Of a stretch of DNA of 64,000 nucleotides, positions 54,061-60,788 are shown piece after piece. The notes below the pieces were generated by a model that saw only the letters and a program-made list of their open reading frames with translations, was not told the DNA's origin and ran no database searches. The DNA is from a virus, in IMG/VR virus record IMGVR_UViG_3300042991_000159, positions 35,796 to 99,795 of that record. One strand, given 5' to 3'. Both the position numbers and the translations under genes were made by a program. The stretch's first letter is position 1, and each line of letters opens with the position of its first letter.

Positions 54061-54569
54061 TGAGAAAACAAGTAATAGTACTTTTAGGAATTTTAGTTGG
54101 CATAGTTCTGTCTGTTAATGGACAGGACTATCGCCAGCTACGTGAGACACCTCACGATGCTATCTACTTAGCCTATCAACCTTGGGATCATGGCTTAGGT
54201 ATAAGATATGATCATCATATCAACTATTGGGCTGGACTATATGGTTCAGCATCTTATGGTAGATTAGGATTGTATAAATATTCTGGATTAGGACAACACG
54301 TAAAATTAACTACTGGTGTTCTTATTCCATTTAAGGATTGGAGAGGTAATCAACATGATTTTACTCTTGGTTTAAACTATCATTGGGTATCTGGTGTAGT
54401 AGAAACTAATGAAACATTTAAAGATAATCCTATATTCCATGAGCCATTCTCATTCGAAATTGGTTTAACAATTAAAATGGAACGCTTTGCTCTTGGTATG
54501 AGAACTGATATATTACGTTGGGAACCATGTATTGATATTGGTATTCCGATAAGAAGAAATTCCCATTAG
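54060..54569 (+). CDS. Secreted outer-membrane beta-barrel-like protein, 169 aa
   Basis: Signal peptide MRKQVIVLLGILVGIVLSVNG with a probable cut before QDY. The mature part alternates aromatic and polar residues in strands (AIYLAYQPWDHGLGIRYDHH, YWAGLYGSASYG, HDFTLGLNYHW), as in small outer-membrane barrels. There is no lipobox. Overlaps the membrane-protein gene upstream. A change to the host surface, for instance superinfection exclusion, is a possible role. Confidence 0.75.
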   Translation: MRKQVIVLLGILVGIVLSVNGQDYRQLRETPHDAIYLAYQPWDHGLGIRYDHHINYWAGLYGSASYGRLGLYKYSGLGQHVKLTTGVLIPFKDWRGNQHDFTLGLNYHWVSGVVETNETFKDNPIFHEPFSFEIGLTIKMERFALGMRTDILRWEPCIDIGIPIRRNSH

Positions 54570-54582
54570 TTTAGCTTGTCCG

Positions 54583-54789
54583 ATGAGGGCAATAAAACAA
54601 CCGGACCTAAGAAATCTGGTAGAACCTGAGAAAAGAATAAACAGGATGGGTGTAAAAGAGTCACAAGCAAGATACTTAATCATAAATGCCTTCTGCCGGT
54701 AGTGCAGTGACAATCCATTAACGATACAATATGCTCGTATTGATGAACGTGTACAGCGTAATGTAATTGGAATAAACGATTCCTTATAA
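54583..54789 (+). pseudogene. Gene-like frame interrupted by TAG (39 + 28 codons)
   Basis: From the ATG at 54583, 39 codons (MRAIKQPDLRNLVEPEKR start, GVKESQARYLIINAFCR end) reach a TAG at 54700. After it the same frame continues for 28 protein-like codons (CSDNPLTIQYARIDERVQ) to a TAA at 54787. The two parts join into a sensible helical, Cys-x-x-Cys protein. It may be a decayed gene, a sequencing error or a site of stop readthrough. Positions 54570-54950 otherwise hold element E2 and no gene. Confidence 0.4.
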
Positions 54790-54799
54790 AGATGTGGTA

Positions 54800-54915
54800 G
54801 AAAGAAGATGACTCGCTCTAACTGACAAACACGGAGTATATGCAAAAATGACAACACTTTCGATTCAGCTCCGAGGTGAAAAAAGCTCTAACATATCTTG
54901 GAGTCGTCTTCTTTC
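54800..54915 (+). other. Intergenic element closed by a 15 bp helix (E2)
   Basis: GAAAGAAGATGACTC (54800-54814) pairs with GAGTCGTCTTCTTTC (54901-54915), 15 bp with one G-T pair, enclosing 86 bases that include a CGGAG/CTCCG hairpin. T-rich sequence follows. Its frame is without long ORF. Similar in layout to E1 and E3. Confidence 0.35.
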
Positions 54916-54950
54916 AATTTTAATTGCGTTTTTAAACTAAACATTTACAA

Positions 54951-55391
54951 ATGAATAATAAATCTAAAACGTTGCCAGTAGAACCTGAGAGGTTAGAGGT
55001 AATCAAAGCTCAAGTCGTTGATGAATTTTATGCAAAGGCTTTACGAAAAGAAGAACTTGAATTTAGTAGTGGTCAAGTTGTTGAAATTATCCATGAAATT
55101 TCTATTACTAAAGAAGAGTGTAAGAACATTACTATGTTGGAAACTGAGCATATCATGACCAACAAAAAGCATATTGAGAACATCTTTCATGCTGTTATTG
55201 ATCGTGCTCACAAAGAAATAGGAGATTTTCATGATTGTAAAAAATGTCCTTTAGAATATCTTTGTGAACCCTCTCAATTTGATAGTATGGAAGAGTTTGT
55301 GAAAGGTCTTGGTTTATCCAAAGAACGTGAAGCTGTTCTTATTCAGATGTTAATGTCTCAACTAAAACATGATCTAAGAAACATGAATTAA
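54951..55391 (+). CDS. Helical protein with a cysteine cluster, 146 aa
   Basis: Helical throughout. The motif FHDCKKCPLEYLC (residues about 95-107) offers three cysteines for metal binding. The C-terminus is a long helix. The leader motif AAACTAAACA lies 7 bases before the start. Not recognised. Confidence 0.7.
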   Translation: MNNKSKTLPVEPERLEVIKAQVVDEFYAKALRKEELEFSSGQVVEIIHEISITKEECKNITMLETEHIMTNKKHIENIFHAVIDRAHKEIGDFHDCKKCPLEYLCEPSQFDSMEEFVKGLGLSKEREAVLIQMLMSQLKHDLRNMN

Positions 55392-55413
55392 AACATAATT
55401 AAATAGAAATAAA

Positions 55414-55722
55414 ATGTTAAAAACTATATTTGTTACTTATTTTAGCGATAGAACTAATATTGCTAATGATTGTAAAATCAAAAGATATGCATTCAACACT
55501 GAATCTGATGTAAAAATTGGTGATGAGTTGAAATCAAAGTCATATTCCAGTTCAATGAGTGTTGTAGAAATATTGGATAAAGCGTACACCTATTATAATA
55601 ATATTAATGGGGATTTGTCCAATGAAATTACATCCACTTCTATGAGAAAGATTAAGGTGTTGGAAATAAGAGAAGAGGAAGACAACATTGTATACGCCAC
55701 CAAAGTTGAAGAAACTAAATAG
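55414..55722 (+). CDS. Small early protein, 102 aa
   Basis: Beta-rich N-terminal half starting MLKTIFVTYFSDRTNIAND, then KAYTYYNNINGDLSNE and a C-terminal strand IKVLEIREEEDN. Not recognised. Two hairpins with T runs follow it, so it ends a transcript. Confidence 0.7.
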   Translation: MLKTIFVTYFSDRTNIANDCKIKRYAFNTESDVKIGDELKSKSYSSSMSVVEILDKAYTYYNNINGDLSNEITSTSMRKIKVLEIREEEDNIVYATKVEETK

Positions 55723-55773
55723 TTATGACGATAAGATGAAGTCGCTATTAAAAACAGTTCATAAATATTTGGT

Positions 55774-55802
55774 GAGGGAAGGAGAAAGACCTTCTCTTTT
55801 TG
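55774..55802 (+). terminator. Probable terminator
   Basis: A 7-9 bp stem around AGAAAGA (GGGAAGG with CCTTCTC, one G-T pair) followed by a run of T residues, about 50 bases after the 102-residue gene. Confidence 0.6.
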
Positions 55803-55862
55803 GGAGAAAATGAGAACGCTCCCGTATATTAAATAGGTTATTCTCAATAGGTTTCATCTTGG

Positions 55863-55893
55863 GGGTATATACAGAAATGTGTGTACCCTTTTT
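55863..55893 (+). terminator. Strong terminator with GAAA tetraloop
   Basis: GGGTATATACA and TGTGTGTACCC form an 11 bp stem (two G-T pairs) closed by a GAAA tetraloop and followed by five T residues. It lies 15 bases before the next start codon. Confidence 0.82.
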
Positions 55894-55907
55894 ATAAATT
55901 TACTCAG

Positions 55908-56171
55908 ATGCAAAAAAAACAACATCAAAGTAAGAAACAAAATCGTAAACCAAAGCTTTTAGAATGTGTAAGAGTATCAGAGTTTGATATTGCTCGTAGA
56001 ATAGCATTACTTACAAATATCAGACAAGGATATGGGAAAGCTGTACAAGTTGGACTAGATATTAAATATACTGTAGGTACTGAGTTTCATGGTCTTGTTG
56101 AATATACTATTGTCAATGCGAAAATCCATGGATATGAAACGCAGAATATGGAAAATTTTGGAAGAATATGA
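55908..56171 (+). CDS. Small early protein, 87 aa
   Basis: Not recognised. The ATG at 55908 is used because an upstream in-frame ATG (55881) lies in the terminator. The basic Lys/Gln-rich N-terminus (MQKKQHQSKKQNRKPK) is followed by an alpha/beta domain with VRVSEFDIARRIALL. Confidence 0.65.
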   Translation: MQKKQHQSKKQNRKPKLLECVRVSEFDIARRIALLTNIRQGYGKAVQVGLDIKYTVGTEFHGLVEYTIVNAKIHGYETQNMENFGRI

Positions 56172-56271
56172 TAAGAATCCTTGTGCTATTGTATTATTTA
56201 CAATATTCATTATGATATTAATTATAGGATTTGCATTATTAATGGCAGTTATAAAACTGTTATGGTTCTAA
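56134..56271 (+). CDS. Tiny single-pass membrane protein, about 45 aa
   Basis: MKRRIWKILEEYDKNPCAI leads into one strong transmembrane helix (about residues 18-40). It overlaps the preceding gene by 38 bases, and its TAA overlaps the next ATG by one base (TAATG). In-frame ATGs at 56089, 56116 and 56128 are alternatives. Confidence 0.55.
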   Translation: MKRRIWKILEEYDKNPCAIVLFTIFIMILIIGFALLMAVIKLLWF

Positions 56272-56933
56272 TGAATAATTTCAGTGAAAAAAACTACTCA
56301 GAGTTCTTCAAGGAAGACCTCTATGGTGGGTTCGTTGATTATTTGATTAACGAATACGGAGTCAAATATTGTTTGGCTGTTCTTCGGAACGATGATTTAA
56401 TTACCAAGAAGGGAATACATCCTGTATTTCAGAAAGACTTTAAAGTTTTTCTTTCCCTTAATCCTCTGATAAAGAAAGAGTTTGCAAGAAATCACAATCG
56501 TTTCATGCAACTCCGGAATATAGCAGATGAAAATCTTGCTTTTCCTATTGATACTGCTGATGAATCAGTAATGGTTCAACAAAAGATTAGAATACCGGAG
56601 TTTATTTCTGTTAAAGACGATATTATTCGTGCAACAAAGGAAATGAAACGTTCCGCAGCTCCTATGAAAGGACAAATTCTGAAAGGCGAATGGAAAGAAA
56701 AAAGGTATCATTTACCAAAACGCCTTACTATCCATCTCAAAAAGGGATTAGCTATGAGAATGAGAAAGACAACTCTCAATTTTATGGTTAATTCCAGACA
56801 AGAGGCAATCTCTATTATGATTGATCGTTTTACTGACAATGTTGCGTATGCTACAATCCAGAACGAAGAAGAGTTTGTATTTGTAAAACCGAGAAATGGA
56901 AAAATCAAAAGGAGTCGTAAACTTCGTGGTTAG
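56271..56933 (+). CDS. Protein of unknown function, 220 aa
   Basis: Start taken at the ATG overlapping the previous stop (TAATG). Helical N-terminal half, with DYLINEYGVKYCLAVLRND, then a basic region and a C-terminal beta part rich in Arg/Lys (RMRKTTLNFMVNSRQEAISI). A nucleic-acid-binding role is possible; no family recognised. Confidence 0.7.
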   Translation: MNNFSEKNYSEFFKEDLYGGFVDYLINEYGVKYCLAVLRNDDLITKKGIHPVFQKDFKVFLSLNPLIKKEFARNHNRFMQLRNIADENLAFPIDTADESVMVQQKIRIPEFISVKDDIIRATKEMKRSAAPMKGQILKGEWKEKRYHLPKRLTIHLKKGLAMRMRKTTLNFMVNSRQEAISIMIDRFTDNVAYATIQNEEEFVFVKPRNGKIKRSRKLRG

Positions 56934-57219
56934 ATATAACAGTGATCCGGTAGCCGGTATCTCTGAAAACCACTGTTCTGATATATTATCTCTTACTGAC
57001 ACTGATGAAAGAGGTTTTGATACTCAGAATGAAGCTATATTATTTTTGTCTGAATGTACGAGTCCGATAACCTGTCTTGAAGAACTCGTTCCGGAATTAA
57101 AGAATTTAAAGTGTAGTAAAAACTTTAAGTTCTTGCTTCCCGAACGAAATATTAAACCGAAACATCAATTGATGGCTTCAATGGACTATGTGTTACACTC
57201 TACAAAGAGATGGGAATAG
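56896..57219 (+). CDS. Protein of unknown function, 107 aa
   Basis: Not recognised. Overlaps the preceding gene by 38 bases. Beta start (GVVNFVVRYNSDPVAG), several cysteines (ENHC, SECTSPITC, NLKC) and a Lys-rich end. It is the last gene before the 500-base intergenic region that carries the tmRNA. Confidence 0.65.
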   Translation: MEKSKGVVNFVVRYNSDPVAGISENHCSDILSLTDTDERGFDTQNEAILFLSECTSPITCLEELVPELKNLKCSKNFKFLLPERNIKPKHQLMASMDYVLHSTKRWE

Positions 57220-57227
57220 TATAGTAT

Positions 57228-57363
57228 AGGAATATTGCTTGTTCAACTAACAATTAATTATTATTAATTATCTTTGGGTAGTCATTGGTAAACGTTCTTT
57301 ATTTGATTGTTACGAAAAATCCTATGATACAGATTTCAATAGAACGAGCAATATTCCTTTTTT
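57228..57363 (+). other. Intergenic element closed by a 17 bp helix with T run (E3)
   Basis: AGGAATATTGCTTGTTC (57228-57244) pairs with GAACGAGCAATATTCCT (57342-57358), 17 bp with one G-T pair, followed by TTTTTT. The enclosed 97 bases contain a 7 bp hairpin (AATTAAT/ATTAATT). As a whole it may stop upstream transcription. It shares TGATTGTTA and TGATACA with element E1. Confidence 0.45.
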
Positions 57364-57370
57364 AAAATAT

Positions 57371-57691
57371 GGGCGTATAATTGGATTTGATTGCGTTGAT
57401 TGGTAAATGTGGCAACCAAGCTGGTGAGCTTTGTACACGCAAACATAAGTGGAGACAATAAAGTTGTACCCATGTACACAAACTACTACTCACGAGTAGC
57501 AGCTTAGTACGGACTTGTCAGAGAGTTGGCAACAGAACTCTGACACATTGTAAGTTTGTTCAAACTATAAATGAACTGGTGGAGCTGACAGATTCATTTC
57601 TGTCTCCTAGTGAATGACAGTAAACTGTCTATGGTTGTAAACTATATTTATGCGACAATGTAAGACGGGGGTTCGATCCCCCCTACGTCCA
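57371..57691 (+). ncRNA. ssrA: Phage-encoded tmRNA
   Basis: The ends form a tRNA-like domain: acceptor GGGCGTA pairs with TACGTCC (one G-T) and discriminator A. TTGGATTTGAT near the 5' end is the tmRNA D-loop hallmark. The T arm is GGGGG-TTCGATC-CCCCC. Between them lie hairpins and an H-type pseudoknot (GACAG/CTGTC with loop ATTCA pairing TGAAT), plus a hairpin at 57516-57545. A short reading frame ends ...YYSRVAA then TAG (stop 57505-57507); its resume codon is GCA at 57439 or GGA at 57451. It would rescue stalled ribosomes with host SmpB. CCA is not encoded. Confidence 0.92.
57439..57507 (+). other. Proteolysis-tag reading frame inside the tmRNA
   Basis: From GCA at 57439 the frame gives 22 codons, from GGA at 57451 it gives 18 (starting GDNKVVP), ending in SRVAA and TAG. 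An A at -4 is present before both candidates. Bacteroidetes tags usually begin with Gly, which favours GGA. A terminal VAA fits recognition by ClpXP-type proteases; it is longer than usual bacterial tags. Confidence 0.75.
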
Positions 57692-57720
57692 CAAATAGTA
57701 TTAACTAAATATAAAAATGT

Positions 57721-58230
57721 ATGAAACTCAAAGTAGCTAAGTGGCAAGAGAAATCAGGAAGTAAGCTTGAAGCTGAGGGACTGATTCGAAGGAATAGTAA
57801 TAAACCTGAATATGGTAGCCTGATGTTGACAGCAAATACAGTTGCAGTCAATAAAGGATATTTGAACTTCAAAACAAAAATTGGATTCATTACTGCAAAG
57901 GTTGAAGACTTAATGAAACTGATTGAAAATAAGAAACTCTCAGAAGGAAGTGATTTCAGTGCATTGGTAGCACCACATCGGATTGTTACACTGGAAAAAG
58001 TATCTAGTGAAATGACTGATGATGATAGGGGATATACTCCTAAAATCAATCCTTCAACCGGAGAAATTCTTACCAGAGGTGGAGAAACTATCTTCAGAAA
58101 AACTGAAGTAGTAGAACAAGGTTCTGATGTTATAGATTTACTTGTATCACACGATACTGTACCGGTAGTAGATCAGGCAAATACAGAATTTATTAAAACC
58201 AGTAAACAGAATATAGTGGCTGAATTGTAA
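57721..58230 (+). CDS. Early protein before DNA polymerase, possible ssDNA-binding protein, 169 aa
   Basis: Beta-rich first half (KLKVAKWQEKSGSKLEAEG, then TANTVAVNKGYLNFKTKIGF) with an acidic, flexible C-terminal part. TAACTAAATA lies 9 bases upstream. A single-stranded DNA-binding or replication-accessory role is suggested by location only. No OB-fold signature can be assigned with certainty. Confidence 0.7.
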   Translation: MKLKVAKWQEKSGSKLEAEGLIRRNSNKPEYGSLMLTANTVAVNKGYLNFKTKIGFITAKVEDLMKLIENKKLSEGSDFSALVAPHRIVTLEKVSSEMTDDDRGYTPKINPSTGEILTRGGETIFRKTEVVEQGSDVIDLLVSHDTVPVVDQANTEFIKTSKQNIVAEL

Positions 58231-58247
58231 TCGAAATTTATTCTGTT

Positions 58248-58293
58248 AAGAGTAGCCCTTTTTCGTTCCGATTTTGAGGGCTACTCTTTTTAT
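58248..58293 (+). terminator. Terminator before DNA polymerase
   Basis: AAGAGTAGCCCT and AGGGCTACTCTT form a perfect 12 bp stem around a 17-base loop, followed by a T run. It is 18 bases after the stop codon and separates the 169-residue gene from the polymerase. Confidence 0.87.
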
Positions 58294-58316
58294 TATCTTA
58301 TTTAATATTTGTTATT

Positions 58317-60212
58317 ATGGATGTTGAGAAAAAAATTTGGGTATATGATCTTGAACAATTAAGGAATTTTCATTCTGGAACCTTCATGGATCGTGATGAC
58401 CCAACTAATGTGAGAGTATTTGTTATCCATAAATCAAGAAATGATATGTTTGAGTACTACAAATTCCTTAAAGAAGAAGTAGCTGGACTCATTGGATTTA
58501 ATTGTATAAATTATGATTATCCGTTATTACATTTCTTTATGGCAATAATGACTATTGCAAATGAAAAAACTACAGCAGATGGATTTAATGAATTATTATC
58601 TGAAGAGTCCCAGAGAATTATAAATACGGAATATTCGGCTATACCTGAGAGAGATACAAGGATACCACAATTAGATTTATATCGAATACATCATTTCGAT
58701 AATAAGGCTAAGATGACGAGTTTAAAATATCTACAAATAAATATTAAATATCATAATGTACAGGATATTCCTTTTGATGAAGATCATTATATTACTGAGG
58801 AAGAGATACCAGAGATTCTTGCTTATAACTTTAATGATGTAGATTCAACCAGAGAGTTCTATTTTCTGAGTGTGGATATGATAGAATTAAGAAAGAAATT
58901 AAGTACAAAATATAGAATAAATTTACGTAATGCAAATGACCCTAAGATTGGTCAGGAGATATTTGGAAGGGAGATTGCGAGGAAATTAAATATAAATTAT
59001 AAAGTTCTCAGAGATATGAGAACATATCGGAGGTCAATAAATTTAAAGGATTGTGTACTTCCACAAATAAAATTCAAGAGCAAAGAGTTCAATAGAATTT
59101 TAGAATTTTTTAAACAGACTACAATAGTAACAACATATAAAGCATTTGAAGAGTCAGTAATATATAAGGGATTTAAGTATGATTACGGAACCGGAGGTTT
59201 ACACGGATGTATAGATTCAGGAGTATATGAATCTGATGAATATTATGAGATCATAGATATTGATGTAAGCTCATATTATCCCAATATAGCGATTCAAAAC
59301 AATTTCTATCCTCAACATTTGGGTGAATCTTTTGTTGAGGTATATCGAGAGATAATTGAGCTTAAGAACGAAGCAGGAAGAATAGGAGATAAAACAACTA
59401 AATCAGGTATGAAATTATCTGCTAATGGAGTTTATGGTAAAAGTAATGATCAATATTCGTTATTTTATGATCCAAAATATACTATGAGAGTAACTATCAA
59501 TGGTCAACTCATGTTATCTATGTTGGCTGAAAGTTTAGCATTGACGTTAGGAGAATTAGTTATTTTACAAGTAAATACTGATGGGATAACTATTAAAATA
59601 CCAAGAAATTATAGAGGTGTAGTAGATAGGATATGTAAAGAGTGGGAAGAGGAAACAGGATTAACGCTTGAGTATGCTCAATATAAGAAGATGGTTATTA
59701 GAGATGTAAACAACTATCTAGCTATTACTACTGATGATAAAGCAAAACCTAAAGGATGTTTCGAGATCATACCAATGCAGAATGGAGCTATCGCATATAA
59801 TAAAAACTGGTCCATGAGAGTTGTACCTAAAGCACTTCATGCGTATTATATAGATGGTATTAAACCAGAAGATTTTGTAGTAACACACGACGATATATAT
59901 GATTTTACTATCGGATTTAGAGCAAAAGGTAGTTGGGATGTATGGGCAACATTTATTGAAAATTGTAACAAAGTCAAGGTAAAACAACAAAAGACTCTTA
60001 GATATTTTATGTCTAAGACAGGTGCAGTTCTTACTAAAGAAAATCGTGATGATGGTAGAATAATATCTCTCGAAGCAAGTAGAACAACTACTATATTCAA
60101 TAAATATGTTGATTTATCAATGGAAGAATATAACATTGATTATGGATATTATTTGAGAGAAATTAATAAAATTATAAATGCTGTAGACGATGGACAACTT
60201 AAATTATTTTAA
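58317..60212 (+). CDS. DNA polymerase, family B, with 3'-5' exonuclease, 631 aa
   Basis: Exonuclease motifs: VYDLEQ (D11, E13), GFNCINYDYP (about 61-70) and YNFNDVD (about 170-176). Polymerase motifs: A in DIDVSSYYPNIA (314-325), B in KLSANGVYGKS (366-376) and C as NTDG (420-423). All catalytic aspartates are present. The enzyme is compact compared with many family B polymerases. It would copy the phage genome with proofreading. The upstream terminator and 3-base gap to the next gene suggest it leads the replication operon. Confidence 0.93.
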   Translation: MDVEKKIWVYDLEQLRNFHSGTFMDRDDPTNVRVFVIHKSRNDMFEYYKFLKEEVAGLIGFNCINYDYPLLHFFMAIMTIANEKTTADGFNELLSEESQRIINTEYSAIPERDTRIPQLDLYRIHHFDNKAKMTSLKYLQINIKYHNVQDIPFDEDHYITEEEIPEILAYNFNDVDSTREFYFLSVDMIELRKKLSTKYRINLRNANDPKIGQEIFGREIARKLNINYKVLRDMRTYRRSINLKDCVLPQIKFKSKEFNRILEFFKQTTIVTTYKAFEESVIYKGFKYDYGTGGLHGCIDSGVYESDEYYEIIDIDVSSYYPNIAIQNNFYPQHLGESFVEVYREIIELKNEAGRIGDKTTKSGMKLSANGVYGKSNDQYSLFYDPKYTMRVTINGQLMLSMLAESLALTLGELVILQVNTDGITIKIPRNYRGVVDRICKEWEEETGLTLEYAQYKKMVIRDVNNYLAITTDDKAKPKGCFEIIPMQNGAIAYNKNWSMRVVPKALHAYYIDGIKPEDFVVTHDDIYDFTIGFRAKGSWDVWATFIENCNKVKVKQQKTLRYFMSKTGAVLTKENRDDGRIISLEASRTTTIFNKYVDLSMEEYNIDYGYYLREINKIINAVDDGQLKLF

Positions 60213-60215
60213 TAT

Positions 60216-60788
60216 ATGGAAGAAATAGATATTCGACGCTCAAAGATAGATAATGATCCATACACAAAATTTGGTAAATATTTATTATTTCATTTGGGTG
60301 TAGACATTGATCCTGATGAACTTGATTGGCTGTATATTATTAAAGGATTTTTAAAGCAAACGATTTCAATTCAACCGGGATTAATGTACATTAATTGGGT
60401 TGTGTGTCATCATTTCGAAGTTGATCCATTAGAAGTAAGATATAGCAGAAGCAAAAAAAGAGAATATGCATATCCAAAACATATAGCTACATATTTAGCA
60501 GATAGGGTATTTAATATTGCTCAAGAAAAAATACGGGATTTTTATGAGTATAAAAACAGAAGTAGTATACCAAATGCAAATACTAATGTTGAGAATCTTA
60601 TGAAAACTAATAAAAAATTTAAATCAGACGTAGAACACATTACAAACAAAATTTTAGGATATGAACAAATCTTCAAAGAGTCGATCTCAAGTACAATGGG
60701 AATCCCTTATGGCATTCAAAAGACAGGAATCAAAGAGGGGAACAATTTGCCTCTCTACAGGAACGGGGAAATCCAAAGTAGCGATTGA
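60216..60788 (+). CDS. DnaA-domain-IV-like origin-binding protein, 190 aa
   Basis: Residues about 65-150 (CHHFEVDPLEVRYSRSKKRE, then YPKHIATYLADRVFNIAQEK) follow the pattern of the DnaA C-terminal DNA-binding domain, including the basic helix and the helix-turn-helix. The usual DHSTV element is replaced by SIPNANTNVENL. There is no AAA+ ATPase part. It probably binds the phage origin. The last 42 codons overlap the next gene in another frame. Confidence 0.72.
   Translation: MEEIDIRRSKIDNDPYTKFGKYLLFHLGVDIDPDELDWLYIIKGFLKQTISIQPGLMYINWVVCHHFEVDPLEVRYSRSKKREYAYPKHIATYLADRVFNIAQEKIRDFYEYKNRSSIPNANTNVENLMKTNKKFKSDVEHITNKILGYEQIFKESISSTMGIPYGIQKTGIKEGNNLPLYRNGEIQSSD

Noticed and set aside
55736-55813. 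A 25-codon frame after the 102-residue gene
   Set aside because: Spans the probable terminator hairpin and is too short to support.
57660-57693. A normal tRNA gene ending in TTCGATC...TACGTCCA
   Set aside because: No 5' acceptor or anticodon arm within tRNA distance; the partner strand is 290 bases upstream with tmRNA features.
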